A DNA stretch of 64,000 nt from Bugulina stolonifera (GCA_935421135.1 OW285188.1:7420733-7484732), one strand, 5' to 3'. Positions 37,701-50,133 are shown, counted from the first letter of the stretch. Numbers and translations are program-made. Notes: generated by a model from the letters alone, not told the origin.

Positions 37701-40700
37701 ATCCTGCTGTTGTTTGTGGTTGGGGTAAGGGTGGATAACTTATAAAATGTCGAGAAGACAACTTCTCTATATTATGAACTTGCTATATTTCTTCTTTATA
37801 TAACGGATTTTGTATATCTACAATTTGCACTGTAATAAGTGTGTGTTGTATTCTACTTGTCCTATATAGGATTGTAGAGTTGATCAGTTGCCAAATAGCG
37901 TCTAAATATTGAGCAGATTTATTATGTAAATGTTCACAGGAATATAGCCTGCGTTTACACATTCATGTATATGTAGGATTTAGGTACGTGGCAGCACTGT
38001 GTATGTGTAGTTACCTGTTGTTACAGTATATACTGTAAGCTACATGTTCTATGCTCGACCAATAGATCACGAGCATCAGTCTCCTCGTGATTCACTGTTC
38101 GCAGGTCCAGGGTTCGAATATACACTCAGGTCACAGTTGAACTTGAGATTGCTGTTTCGCACCTAATAACAGTTATTAAAGTAATATTAGATGTCGCAAG
38201 AGGTTATCAACATTTATCTGCTGCATTTCTATATCCGTCACCGTATCGTGAATATTTATAACTTGCGAAGAACTCACTGTTTGTTGAAACCTGAGTGGTT
38301 GAGCTCATTGCATGTATCCTATTTGTTGATAACAGTGATGATATTATACATAATATACTCTATACTTGATAGGTCACTGGCCTCAGCCATGTGGATGAAC
38401 CTAGTCTTCTACTTCCAGAACATTTTAAGGCCTTCTCCAAAGTCCGTGTAGACAATAGCAATTATAACAAGTAAGTGTAGATAGTAATAACTATAACAGG
38501 TAAGTATAGATAGTAATAACTATAACAGGTAAGTATAGTTAATAGAAACTATAGCAAGAAAATGTACACTTTAGGTAATTGCAATTAGTATAACAAGTGT
38601 TATAGTGGGTGTCATTGGTGTGATGGATTTGTAAACCTAATCATTTAAAGGGTTCAAATCTTTAGTGTTATATGGAATATAATTAAATATGGCCAGGCCC
38701 ACATGACAAGTTAAATTTTATAATTTTATCTTTTTGTTGGGACCAATCATCGAGATTTTGATAATACGAACTATAGACATGAATTGAGAAAGGTTGTTTA
38801 AAAGTTTTATAAATTGGCCGCTCAACTTATAATGTACAAATATATGCCTATAAGGCAATGTAGTTGATTGTCATGTGCCCCTCCTTTTTGGTTGGAGTTG
38901 CTATCTCTTTTGTTAACAAGAGATAGTATCTGCAAGCTAAAGGCTTGGCTACATAAGAAACTGTTCTAGAGCAAATCGTGCCATTTGTTTGCCCATGCAA
39001 AGAACAACATGTTGGTCTGCGGCATTATTGTAATTTATTAGTATACGATAACAACTCCAATTATATGGTTTGTTGCTGGAAATCAGGTGAGCCATGCCCA
39101 TCGAAGCTTATGGCCTCTAGTGGAGCTGAACTAAAACTTCCATTAATTGTTCACATGGCACTTCACTCTCTCTCTCGCAATCTATACAGTGAAGTGAATG
39201 AATGTAATTTGCCATTTAATTTGCTGCCTTTCACCTCAACAGTTCACTATAATAATATGTCACCTGAAGATCATTTCAGAAAATCAGTCACTGACTGATT
39301 TATACAAACAACTCATACCATTATACAATAGTAACAGCCTAATATTATTCAAACGGTAAGCAGCTAAATGCTGGTCAACACCCTACACTGCCTTTGGCAG
39401 CTTTCTGGAGTTGCCACTCTTCGGGTGGGTGTGGTGCATATGGCCTATGGGGTCAACTAAGTAATTCAAAATTCACAATATAATACGCCCACCAGCTTTA
39501 TTCATTTGCTTTCAAACAATAAAGTATATTATGCGAACACATTATTATGATAGGCTGCACATGGGTCTTTGGCAGTGGATAGGTCTGATTGACAGGTTGA
39601 AAAATTGCCAGGCTCTACATTCACATAATGCTTTTACCAAAGTTGTAAACACCACCATCAGGTGTTTCCAATATAAGCTCTCCTGTGTTCATACTCATAG
39701 TACCTATATATGACCAAATATGGTTTCTGTATCTGTGTTCATAGGCCTATTTACTACATCGGTGTAACCTTGAATGTTGTCTGTTATAGAGAGAATATGC
39801 CTAGTCACTTTAAATTCAAAGAATACTGCCCTCTAGTGTTCAGGAACATCAGAGAGAGGTTTAACGTCTACGATGATGAATTTATGGTGAGTAAATTGTT
39901 TAACATCAAGGGAAGATAATTACTGTGATTCGAAGTGAATTGTCACTACCAGATACTTATATCCTAGTTGTGTAGCATCAGATTAAGACGCTGGTGTTCT
40001 TTATATGCCCCCCCCCCCCACAGTAAGATCACATGTCTAACATGAGCAATTTGGATTTACCTCAAGCTTCTATAAAATGCAGTAACATGTATTAACTTCT
40101 GAACTCGGTCGTTAATGTTCTCATTTATCAGAATTCCCTGACCAAATCACAACCTATTGATCAAAACGAGACTAGCGGTAAAAGTGGCGCTAGGTTCTTC
40201 CTGTCCGAAGACAAACTGTACATAATAAAGACGGTGACATCAGAGGAAGTAGAAGCTGTGCATGCTCTGCTAGCAGAATACCATCAGGTGAGTTGTACTA
40301 GTAATATAATACTACTAGTAGAGTTGTCTACACATGTACTAGTAATATAGTACTACCAGGAGACTTGTCTACACATGTACTAGTAATATAATACTATTAG
40401 TAGAGTTGTCTACACATGTACTAGTAATATAATACCACCAGGAGAGTTGTCTACACATGTACTAGTAATATAATACCACCAGGAGAGTTGTCTACACATG
40501 TACTAGTAATATAGTACTACCAGGAGAGTTGTCTACACATGTACTAGTAATATAATACTACTAGTAGAGTTGTCTACACATGTACTAGCTTTCCTTTGGC
40601 TGTAAACATTTCTTTTTCCATGTTGCAATGTAATTCATATGAAAAATCATCTCGTTGAATCCACCCACATAAATAATGTTGCAGCATGTGGTAGAGCAGC

Positions 40701-43639
40701 ATGCGAAGACTCTACTTCCCCAGTATTTAGCCATGTACAGGGTGACGGTAAACGACACTGAGAACTACCTTCTGGTTATGAGAAACGTTTTCTCCCCATA
40801 CAGAACCGTGCATACTAAATATGACATAAAGGTTTGTTTTCTCCCACTACATATCAACCCTAATCTTATCATTCAACTGCTACATGTATATCAGACTAAC
40901 TTTATTTAGGCCTACATATTTATTCAAATGTACTCACTACTATGAACTGTTACTAGGTATTTTATTTTCTAGCTATGTGATACACAGTTCATTGTATATG
41001 TGCGGATTCAGAGTTGCAGAAAGATGCTTTTAATTTGAACACAGATCTTGGGAGATTTACTGCACATGTATAACATAAATTTCGGTATAATAATCTGCCA
41101 TGTGTGATATTCACAAAGTGCACACAGTTCTCAAGCCTATATTTGTAAATTATAGCCTAAAATAGTATATACATGTAGTACATTATGCACAATCCACTAT
41201 TCATAGCCTCTGTACTGTGTAACTGTGTACTCTATGTTAGGGCTCGCTAATAGACCGTGCCGCAACAGACAAAGAGAAGAGTAAAGACTTGCCTACATAT
41301 AAAGATGTTGATTTAATAAATGATGACATAAAGATAACCATCGGTGAACTTGCCAAAGAGGAGTTTATGGAGACTCTACAGAGGGATGTGGACGTACGTA
41401 ATGTCACACATATTGTATTGGTGGCTATTTACTTGAGTACTATATTAAGTGTGTTGATGGTTGACTTAACTACTTGACTGCATTGATATTATATGACTTG
41501 ACTAACATATCTAATATATTGACAGTGGCTGACCAAGTTAAAGCTCATGGACTACAGTTTGCTCATTGGAATACATGACTGTGATAGAGCTATGGTAGAG
41601 GCTGAACAGGCTGAGACGGAGGAAAACGGTGACAGGGTAAGTGGCCATTGATCACTACTATACAAGGAAATAGTAATTACTAATGTACACGATGCATACA
41701 TGTACAAATGGACACTGGCGGCTATTACATTCAAGTGGACACTGGTCACAATTATACACATGTGGACCCCAGCCACTAGTATTTTTTGGCTGATTTTATT
41801 TAGTAGCACAAGTAGCCAGTTGGGAAGCCTAGAAGCTGAGATATTTGGTTCAGTTATAGTGGGTTTACTTTTGCTGGTTCCTAGTGTAAGGTCTCATGTT
41901 GATGGGATTGCCATTCTATCTCCATGTTACATAGTTTACATATTAGCCTAGTGACCTTATGTATTTCTGTGTACAAAGTGTTTGCTCTGCCATGGTGAAA
42001 AATCCTTATTATTGTTCGACACCGTGAATGGTCTTGGAGTTCAACAATGAAACTTGCCTAATTGCTAATATTTGTGCATTGTATTATTATTGCTAATACT
42101 AAAGCCTGTGAATTACTGCCAATATACCAAAACAAAAGGTCACTAAAGTATTTGCTAGAATTCTTAATGCCATATTACTTTATTGAGCTGCTGTTTTTCT
42201 AACAGGAGAGTAGTGATGAGGCTGAACTATCCAGTAGCCCTGGAGGTGCTACTCGTGGACTCACACCCCCACAAAGCCCTCTCACTTACCTCGCTAAAAA
42301 TCCCAACCTTGATCCAGATTTAGATCAGTTCGCGGTTAAGTCTGCAGCAGGTAAGAGTGCGATCAAGTTACGTAATTGGTATTTGTGTAGAGGAGAGCAG
42401 GTAATGATGTGACTATTTGAGGATTGCACATGATGAATTCTAAATATTTCTAAGTAGTATACTGTTCTTGCACACATGGGAATAACCGATGTACAGTGTA
42501 AATGTGAATCTTGATCAACTCAAGTTGGTTTAGCAGAAACTTGTTTAACAGAATGAGTCAAATCATTCTAATAAGTGAGCTCAGCTAGTTCCCAATTGAC
42601 ACTACTAACTGAATTCCTGAGCTGGTTAAACCAGTCAATAGTATAGAGTATAGGCTATTAGTATGTCATGACTTAGCCTCCACTCTTAGTGGTTCTGGTT
42701 CGAAAAAATGATACCCACTAACTGTATGCGTGTTCAGCTTCATGGACATTGCCATGTGTAATGTAATAGCAGCAGCTCATATCTACACAGAATATGTTGG
42801 TTATTACATAGCTGTGACCAGCAGGCACTCTTATGCTGACCTCTATGGTATACAGTCAGCAGGTAGGAGACGCTGTCACTGTCCTAGTGCTGTCCAATGA
42901 GTGCCAGTGTATAGCATGGATTGAAAGCACCTCTTTGAAGTATCAGTGTTTAGCATGAGCTGGGAGTACCTGTTTGGTACTGTCACCACCCAAGTGACTC
43001 CCAGTGTATAGCATGGTTTGAGAGTACCTGTTTGGTGCTGTTCCTGTACTGACAGTGGTGTTAGGGCACCTGTTTCGTAACACCAATATGCACAATGACA
43101 TGATGTGAACGTACTATATGTGCCCAAGTTAGATGGAATCTCTTCCTCAGTTTCGTCCTTATGGCACCCTGTTTTTATTGAATACTGCATCTGTAAAACT
43201 GTGCATATGAAGAGAGATACTAGAACAAATTCTATTCAAGGCAACTGTTAATTCCATGTGCCTTTATATCTGCCCTTCTTAGATATCCTATTAGATGGGA
43301 GTTTTCCTCTCATGACCTAGTTCTTTGACAGCTGATCACAGCCTTCAGAGTTCCAGAGAGCTTAGCTGGCTACCATACATGTATGTATGTATGTACTATG
43401 TATGTATCTTGTTATGAATAATATATTCATATACCTATATACGATATGTTATAGAGAGTGTAAGACCACTGTTCTACTACATGGCTCTCATTGATATTCT
43501 CACACATTATGGCATGAAGAAACGAACAGCTAATGCAGCCAAACAGGTGAAACACGGGAGTGGTGCTGAAATATCTACAGTTAAACCTGAACAGTATGCT
43601 AAACGATTTACAGACTTTGTGAACAAAATTATTGACTAA
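31772..43639 (+). CDS. PIP4K2: Phosphatidylinositol-5-phosphate 4-kinase type II
   Basis: Converts PI5P to PI(4,5)P2. Exons: 31772-31891, 38373-38470, 39790-39886, 40132-40287, 40685-40831, 41241-41393, 41526-41636, 42206-42350 and 43455-43639; 403 residues, close to the roughly 406 of vertebrate PIP4K2A. An in-frame TAA lies 9 bp before the ATG. Landmarks: [17 protein letters not shown] near the N-terminus, HFKFKEYCP, catalytic Lys138 in LYIIKTV, YDIKGS across the exon 5/6 junction, [12 protein letters not shown] at 264-275, MALIDIL (Asp356), and an activation loop with [10 protein letters not shown] whose Ala380 matches type II rather than type I kinases. The acidic insert at about 283-303 varies in the family. 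The 6.5-kb first coding intron carries a Sola-like transposon (32646-35678) and a 14-bp-arm palindrome (36866-36899); the rest shows no exon. Exons 2 and 4 are each followed by donor-derived tandem repeats. Confidence 0.93.
32642..35682 (+). mobile_element. Complete Sola-like DNA transposon with TIRs and 4-bp TSD
   Basis: The element spans 32646-35678 (3033 bp). Its 31-bp terminal inverted repeats, 32646-32676 and 35648-35678, differ at one base. They begin CGCTGGCT and end CAGCTATCTGG. A perfect 4-bp duplication ACAT flanks it (32642-32645 and 35679-35682). The TIR core TTCTCAAATCAGCTATCTGG recurs as subterminal inverted copies at about 32829-32848 and 35416-35437, with a shorter copy near 32789-32802. 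A 4-bp duplication and this transposase type fit the Sola superfamily, from memory; I could not run a search. The TIRs are almost identical and the ORF is open, so insertion looks recent. It lies in the first coding intron of PIP4K2 in the same orientation. Confidence 0.88.
32953..35324 (+). CDS. Transposase of the Sola-like element (DUF7869-type, two exons)
   Basis: Exon 1 is 32953-33035 (ATG GAG GGA...) ending at a GTAAGC donor. Exon 2 is 33377-35324 after TTTTTAG. The phases join to a 676-residue protein with no stop or frameshift. The N-terminus is acidic and Ser-rich, then basic ([11 protein letters not shown]). A Cys pair (DRCDRCELF, about residues 345-351) may bind zinc. An RNase-H-like core follows, with candidate acidic residues Asp401 (ISFDLEN), Asp480 (LLWSDSC) and Glu522/Asp524 (GHSAIQEID). 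The LLWSDSC...QNRN signature is common in uncharacterised invertebrate transposase-like proteins (DUF7869). The catalytic assignment is inferred. Integrity suggests the element could be active or recently active. Confidence 0.85.
36866..36899. repeat. Palindrome with 14-bp perfect arms
   Basis: GTATATCATGTACA and TGTACATGATATAC around a 6-base loop, in a TACATGTA-rich part of PIP4K2 intron 1. Confidence 0.85.
38448..38558 (+). repeat. 29-bp tandem copies of the PIP4K2 exon 2 donor
   Basis: The last 23 nt of exon 2 plus its GTAAGT donor (38471) behave as the first unit. Further units at 38471-38499, 38500-38528 and 38529-38558 each begin GTAAGT, and those starting at 38500 and 38529 are preceded by ACTATAACAG. 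Two decoy donors therefore follow the authentic one. Using either would put TAA directly in frame. Confidence 0.85.
40008..40019. repeat. Poly-C tract (12 C)
   Basis: Run of 12 C in the intron 110 bp before PIP4K2 exon 4. Confidence 0.85.
40296..40588 (+). repeat. 41-bp minisatellite abutting the PIP4K2 exon 4 donor, about 7 copies
   Basis: Seven 41-bp units beginning TACTAGTAATATA and containing AGAGTTGTCTACACATG, starting 8 bp after the exon 4 boundary. Several units contain AATACCACCAGGAGAGTTGT, matching the exon end plus donor AATACCATCAGGTGAGTTGT at 18 of 20 positions. In every repeat copy the donor GT is replaced (GA or TA), so only the authentic donor at 40288 remains. Confidence 0.9.
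42870..43085. repeat. Degenerate minisatellite, unit about 55-60 bp
   Basis: Three or four diverged copies of a unit with CAGTGTATAGCATGG and GAGTACCTGTTTGGT, in the last PIP4K2 intron. Confidence 0.65.
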
Positions 43640-44940
43640 ATACCTGCCAGATATGGTATACTCTCTGCATTGCCAGATACATTATAGTAAACGTAGTTAT
43701 ATACACCTTTATTATATTATTATCCTTGTATACTATTATTGTAATATTGTACAGATGTTTCCTAGTCAGCATAGTTATCCTAATTCTCTGAGGAAAGCTC
43801 AATTCTCAATCCTGTTCTACTCTGACCGCACAGCCAATCAAATTGGTCATCTTTGCAAAATAATCATTTATGTTAATTTTATACTCATATACACCCCAAT
43901 TTATCAGAACTGCAGAAATTCACAAGGTGTCAAGTTGCTGTATGGGTGACTATATTCTGAGTGAAGCTTATATCGATATTTTACTGATTTAATAAGAAGC
44001 AAGGCCAGTTTAAGTTTTGACTTTGAAAAAAGTGACGGGGATTTCTTATAACAAATGAGGAAACTGAATTTTACCAATTAAACAGGAGAAGACAACTTAC
44101 AATACAGTAAAAAAATTCTAATACAGTAAACTTGCATACAGATTTGGGTTGTTTTAATTATTATGTAGAATGGATATTTAGTTACACAAGTGTTGTGAGT
44201 TTCCCAACAATATCTCCTAAGTAGCCTCTTGAGGAGAGGTAGGTCTTCCCTAGCCTGGTTTGCCACCATCATCTTGCTGACGTTGCAGGCAGCTCTGTTA
44301 TACTGAATTACTATTTACATTGTCACTCATCTCTATCTTCCACTCAATGGCTGTTATTGTCTGATAATTACTATGTAGTATTTTATCCCCATAATAAATG
44401 TATAATTATTAGATATAAATATGAATGCATTGTTTACTACTCATTTGACTACAATACTTGAACCATTCAAGTGCAATATCTTACTTATGTATATTATCAT
44501 TTGGTATATAGTAATTATATTATTGTTTTATAAATAAAATGCACCCATAATAAATTTATACGCAAAGAAAACAAAACAAATTTGTATTACCTGGTACTAA
44601 GAATTATAACATTTATTAGATGCAAAGTTCTAACCAAGAGAGGACAAATCCATAGCATAATGAACAGCTTATGAGTTCTCATAGAAAGAAGCTATCATTT
44701 AGAATAGATTTTAGAAGTAAAAGAAATTAAATAGTAGACATTAAAAGCTGGAGCAAAATCCAGTGACCACATAAGCCTACATGTGCACAATTTAGCCATC
44801 TTAGTAAAGACAAATGTACAAAAATTTACACTAATATTATAGTGCTCAAATAATACTGTATTCTGTGAACTAACAGCCATTGGGCAGTCTACCACCATTC
44901 ACATCATAATATCTACGTATGTTCCTAATCACACTGAATA
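43640..44940. other. Convergent 3' region of PIP4K2 and CISD3
   Basis: No exon seen. It should hold both 3' UTRs. AATAAA-type signals occur near 44393 and 44535 on the plus strand. A GAGAGGACAA half-motif with CAGCTTATG beside it (about 44638-44673) resembles the flank of the hairpin at 7428-7539. Confidence 0.5.
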
Positions 44941-46558
44941 CTACAATTTCTTATGCGTTCCATCACAAAATGGGGGGTTTCCTGTCTGCTTACAGTTACA
45001 AAAGAAAACAGTTTTTGTTTTCTCTGCTTTATATTTGACTGACTTGATTGGAAAAGGTTGGGGCAGCTTCTCTCCAGTATCGGGATCTAGCTTGTGAGTA
45101 CCATCACAGAGGGGCTAAAATATAGACCTCCATTTCAGTAATAATTCCGCCTGCATCTGTTTATAGTTACAATAAAGCTGGTAATTGTAAAAATTGTGTA
45201 GGCTATAAAATCTCGTCTGACAATATTAATTTCAAAACAAAGAATTATTTAGAAGCATGACATGGTTGCATGGGGACCAATTTTATTGAATGTACCTGTT
45301 TACTGCTCCTACCACAAGCACACCAAGAATATATCTTTCCCTCAACTACTTCGACTCTGGCTGGTTTTGTCTCATACACCACTCCTTTTGGCATTGTACA
45401 TAGCGGTCTCTGCCGTATAAGAATAGAATATCCACTTTTAGTACAAGTAGATGTATTAGGTAATTGCAAGACTTGCACGTAGTAAGTGTGGACAAAGTTA
45501 ATCAACTCAAATATCAACAATTTCCTTCCTCTAAAAAACAAAGTTGAAAACAACTCCCCTTCCCAAGGAGTGACATACAAAATGTACACATGAATGTGCT
45601 ATTATTGAGTGGTCAAATGAATAAAATCTCCTGCAGTAGACCGCTTGACTACTGCAGTAGAATACCACTATCCAATGCCCACACTCTGATTAACTAGCCC
45701 TTGGGGGAGCTAAGTAGTAGATCTATAATAAAGAAAACACTTTTATCTCTAGGTAGACCTACCAAATGATAGTCGACACAATTAAAACCAACTCAATTGG
45801 GGAAGTGGTTTTAATAATCTTTTGTAGGCTGAACTTTATTAGGTATTGACATCACAAGCAAAGTCACTAGAAGTGTGTTTCTGATTCAGTAATTGGAGTT
45901 GTCCAAGTACATTTGTTACCTTGCAACCTAAACACTAATTATACATGTATACATGACGTATTATAGGAGTAGAAGTACTAAAACACAAAATTATATAATT
46001 TTGTGGATAATGGTGCGTTGGTTGATGTGTCTGTTCACTATAATAGACAATGATTAGGTGGCATAGAGTTTCAGGTACAAACCAGTCAGGGTTGGGTTAT
46101 TTTCACGTTTGTAGAATTAAAACTTAATTGCTGCTCAAAGATTTCTTTACAATAAAAAGTCATTACAAATATTTTTAACATTGTAATAATATTATTTAGC
46201 TAGGGACTTTTTGTCTTGTAATTGAATATAAATGACAGACTACCTATGAAGCCTGGCTGACCCACACCTGTATCCAACAAAGATTGGTGGTCATGGGCAC
46301 CTGTCAATGACTGGATAGGTTCTGAAGTTCGGACAATTCCCATGCCTGGCAGGGTGCAAAATGTGAATAGTAACCCATTCTCATAGGCATCAACAAAAAT
46401 GATTTAACACTAGACAGCGAAAAACAGCAATCTCTCAATATACATAATAACAAATAGTTGCAGTAATTTATCTACAATATTATACAACTCTGAGCTTAGT
46501 CAACACTCACCTTGAAGCTGAAAATGCGTATCGATGCTATTGAAGATATCCATCTCAT
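44941..46558 (-). CDS. CISD3: CDGSH iron-sulfur domain protein 3, mitochondrial
   Basis: CISD3 is a small mitochondrial-matrix protein carrying two [2Fe-2S] clusters. Exons: 46511-46558, 45296-45409 and 44941-45114 (stop TAG); phase 0 at both junctions; 111 residues. The start MRWISSIASIRIFSFK has no acidic residue and alternates basic and hydrophobic residues, as a mitochondrial presequence does. A second ATG 5 bp downstream in another frame does not join to exon 2. Motif 1: Cys46, Cys48, Cys57 and His61 (WCACGRSSKQPLCDGTH, split by the second intron). Motif 2: Cys93, Cys95, Cys104 and His108 (FFCNCKQTGNPPFCDGTH). Two tandem CDGSH motifs without a membrane anchor distinguish CISD3 from CISD1/2. 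It is shorter than the vertebrate protein. Confidence 0.92.
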
Positions 46559-48937
46559 ACTTGAATCAATTAGTATCAGTAACGATATAAGTATCAGTAC
46601 ACATAAATGCAATTAGACCAAGTAGCTGTGGCTGTGCCCTTCAATCTGTATTCTCCTATGAAAACAGATGACTACCGTTGAGCACAGAAGCTATAAACTA
46701 CAAAGGCTCCCCTAATTAGGCTTTAGCACGGTGACTGGCTCTTTGGCTCTTGTTGCTAACATGGGTTAACACGTTGAAAAACCTTTTTTCCTTTATACAG
46801 ACTGTGCCTGCCAGCCAGACCCAGTATTATGCACTAATAAAGTCATTACAATATGCTGCTTTTAATCACTAAAAAGTCCACTTAACTCTTAGGTTTCATT
46901 ACAATCCATCACACATATGGTTTTACCGTAACAGGGGGCATGCCAATATTGTGCAGAAATGGGATTCACACTTTCCAGTGGTCACCAAACTGGGTAAGGT
47001 CAGTGAATTTGTGCAATCGGGCAGCTACACAAAATCTGACTGTGACAAGTCAGTCACCGTGCCATGTTTTAAAACTAGTAAAATGTGCCTGCTCAGAAAA
47101 ATTCTTCATATAAATACCAATACAGTACTGTAAGATTATCAGTGTGGCACATATCAGAAGCAGAGTAATGAAAATACAAGTAAGTAACAAAGAAAACAAC
47201 TGCTAGACTAGAGAAGATGAGAAGTTCTCGCTTTGTAGTATGAAACTTGAGAGAACAAAGCCAGCATTTCTACTGAAGTTGTGATGAAAGTTATTAGTAC
47301 AGCAGTATTAAGAATTAAAAGAAACATACTCCCCAGTAGAAAACGCAATTGCTGATCAAGTGTTCAAAATCTTATGAATAATAGAGAAACATGAATCGAA
47401 TCAACTTTGAAAAAAGTTGAAACCAGTCGGTTGGTTGATTACTACAGGCCTACATGTAAATAGCATGACAGTCAAGAGAGACATATTTCTTGCTGAGAGA
47501 AACTGGACAAGTGATCAGCTCTGACCAATATAGTTACTAGGCTTAGCTACCAGAAAATCCAAATCTGATGGCGCCAAATCAACTCATTTCAATAAAACTA
47601 GCAATGATGTTGTGAGAACACACTCGCTGGCTGTGTGTACAGTAAAAATGAGGCGAGTTCATGGCTTGTACTCACCTCACTTTACTGGACATACGACCAG
47701 CAAGCGTGCACCCGGCTTCGAACACCTGCCTATACTATCTTATGACTATTACTGAGTAAGGCTCTCCTACTCAAACCAGATTAGATTTCAATCTGTTTAT
47801 GCTATCCTATGATTCATTGAGTTCCTTCATGGTTATTTGTATGGAAGTTCACTTCACTTTAACTTGGTAGTTTGAGTTTTCAAACTACAGCAAGTGTGAC
47901 AGACTGACAGTGTTAGTATAACAGTATTATTTATTCATATTTACATTGACAGGTAAATAAAAAATAATATAAATAATAAGTAAAGTTATTAAAAATAGGG
48001 GAATCTCTTGCCAATTCAACAATTGCCGAATTGGAGAAGAGCTGACAGAGATATGCTTATGCTAGAATCAGTAGGGTAGCTTTAAATCAATGTAATCAAG
48101 TACACCTGGGTTAAAATTTGACTGTCTTTTTTATCCATAGATTTACCCACTGAAATATGTGATCAAAGTGACTTGTATTATTATAATATTTATTATTATG
48201 GTCTTGTCCATTGATTGACTTGGAGAAACTTTTGTTTTACAATATAGTGTAATTCTGGATGGTGCATTGTTGTGGGTGTGCCCTAGTAGACCACCCCATA
48301 TAATCCAATAAACCTGAGAAATAAAACCTGGGCAATCAAACAATCGCCTCGGTTCTACACGAGAAGAAGAATTTCAAGTCGAGCGGACCTGCTGTACTGC
48401 CCATCCAGTTTGGTTTACGAAATGAAGTCCCAAATTACGGCCAAGGCTAAAGATCAAGAAAAGAAAACATGAGCAGCATGAAACTGAAATGAATAAATAA
48501 TGTGTCCAGGCAATCAGTTCATTCAATAACAATAATTTTAATTCAGATTGTGTAAAAAATTGATAATTTTATATAGTAAAGGCTTCAAAGAAGCTTGATC
48601 AGATTCTAACGAATGTCCAAAATCACAACGAACAGTAGCTACTGTTAGTCACTGTTAGAACTTTTTTTAACTTACTCTTAGTGTAAGTGTTAGTATTGCT
48701 CCTTGTCAGTACTGAAGTGATTTTCACTATGGCTATCAGCATCAGGACAGACATTAATCATAGTAAAATATGTTTGCTAAGCAGTACAGACTTACAGTTG
48801 TTTGAGGCAGGCCCAGCTTTGCTTTTTGGCCATAGCATAAGCAGGGTTCTTCAGTGAAATTCCAGATAGAGAAGTTGACTTCTCCATTAATGATTATATT
48901 AGAGTGTTACCGCTACCCAATTGCCCCAACCACATAC

Positions 48938-49075
48938 CAGGCTTACCAAGTCTCCCTGATTCCGCAGGAGACTCCCTGATTTTCAACTCAAATTTTGGTA
49001 CCCCACCCAAAATGGACACCCCCCACCCAAATGCTGAATCTCCCTGATTCTCGTCAGTCGAACTTGGCAAGCCTG
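48938..49075. mobile_element. hAT-type MITE, 138 bp, perfect 8-bp TSD
   Basis: Ends CAGGCTTACCAAGT and ACTTGGCAAGCCTG form inverted repeats with one mismatch. They are flanked by CCACATAC on both sides (48930-48937 and 49076-49083). Internally TCTCCCTGATT occurs at both ends and CCACCCAAA twice. No coding capacity. Confidence 0.88.
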
Positions 49076-49318
49076 CCACATACAAGGATCTAAGGCTACA
49101 TTAAATTGTGCGATATATCATAATTATTGTACCTAACAGAGTTGTTTTCAGTTTTCCATTGGCTGCAATTTTCGTGAAGCATAAGATTAAGATAATCATT
49201 CATTCATTAATTTCATATTTAGTAGCCTATCACTCACCTACAACCACTGAAATACATGTAGGTGTAATCATAGAGTAACTTTATGGCTGTAATATCACAA
49301 AATTTCACGTAGCCTCAG

Positions 49319-49359
49319 GTGTTTGTTCGTGGTTGAGATGACCTCAACCACAAACAAGG
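49319..49359. repeat. Short palindrome GTGGTTGAG / CTCAACCAC
   Basis: Arms TTGTT-C-GTGGTTGAG and CTCAACCAC-A-AACAA around a 5-base loop, between CISD3 and MCAT. Confidence 0.75.
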
Positions 49360-50133
49360 TGACACCATCTATAAACTTGTGGACAAGACAACTCCATCGA
49401 AATTGATTTTTGGGAACATAAAGTTCTGATTAAAAGGTCAATCGACCCGTGCAGTACATTTTTAATTGATTCACTGTACCTTGGAGTTACGCCAATTTCC
49501 ATTTGGAAAAAAATGTGGATTTATAGGCTTGCACTATATGATCTATGCTATATAGTGTAGGCAGATATTGATTGCGTTGTGACATAATCTGTAGGTGCTT
49601 ACTTTTTCGGTGTTTCTGTGTGTTTGAATGAAATATTCATGACTGTAATGTATTCAGAAGTTCATTGGTCTAGATTCATTATTTTTATTAAATTTTGGCA
49701 TTGCACTCGTCTGTTGTACATGCAACATCTGAGAGTTAATATCTATTCTACAATGTAAATCACACGCAGACTGTACCTTACCCTAGAGCTAAGTCTGAAT
49801 CTGCCAAGTTGTCAGATGAGGAAATCTAGAGGAGTCAGAACAGGGTACCTGTAGGCCTACCGATGGAATATGGTCTCCACTTTTTTCCGATTTGAGGTTT
49901 CTAGGCTTGACAGGCAAAGAGACAGATACACGAACTTGAAAATTTCATCACTGATTCACTCAGTCTTATCCTGCAAAAATATGCAGTTAATTCACTGCTA
50001 GATGTACTGTTGAGTGTTGACTGGACAGGTCCTTTGTAACAATGCGCTATTTTTCACACAACACATGATCCTATAATCCTAACTACATGCACATTGGACA
50101 CCATATCAAGCAGTGTTTTAAATTGTAGGAATT

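Larger units (their letters stand above)
46559..50133. other. Divergent intergenic region between CISD3 and MCAT
   Basis: About 3.6 kb with no supported exon. It contains a hAT MITE (48938-49075), a short palindrome (49319-49359) and a perfect GAGAAGTTGACTTCTC dyad near 48872. A block at about 47600-47720 has facing GTGAG/CTCAC segments and a right end GGCTTCGAACACCTG resembling the hAT MITE at 18904. Promoters of both genes should lie here; no clear TATA or CCAAT cluster was identified. Confidence 0.55.

Noticed and set aside
38040..38125. tRNA-like stretch with GGTTCGAAT box B
   Set aside because: No acceptable box A or cloverleaf could be drawn.
38978..39298. 106-residue plus-strand ORF in PIP4K2 intron 2
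   Set aside because: No recognisable family, and exons on either side join without it. It could be a transposon fragment but I cannot support that.
46511..46553. Alternative CISD3 start at 46551-46553 (MDIFNS...)
   Set aside because: Its frame does not continue into exon 2; the ATG at 46556-46558 does and gives a presequence-like N-terminus.
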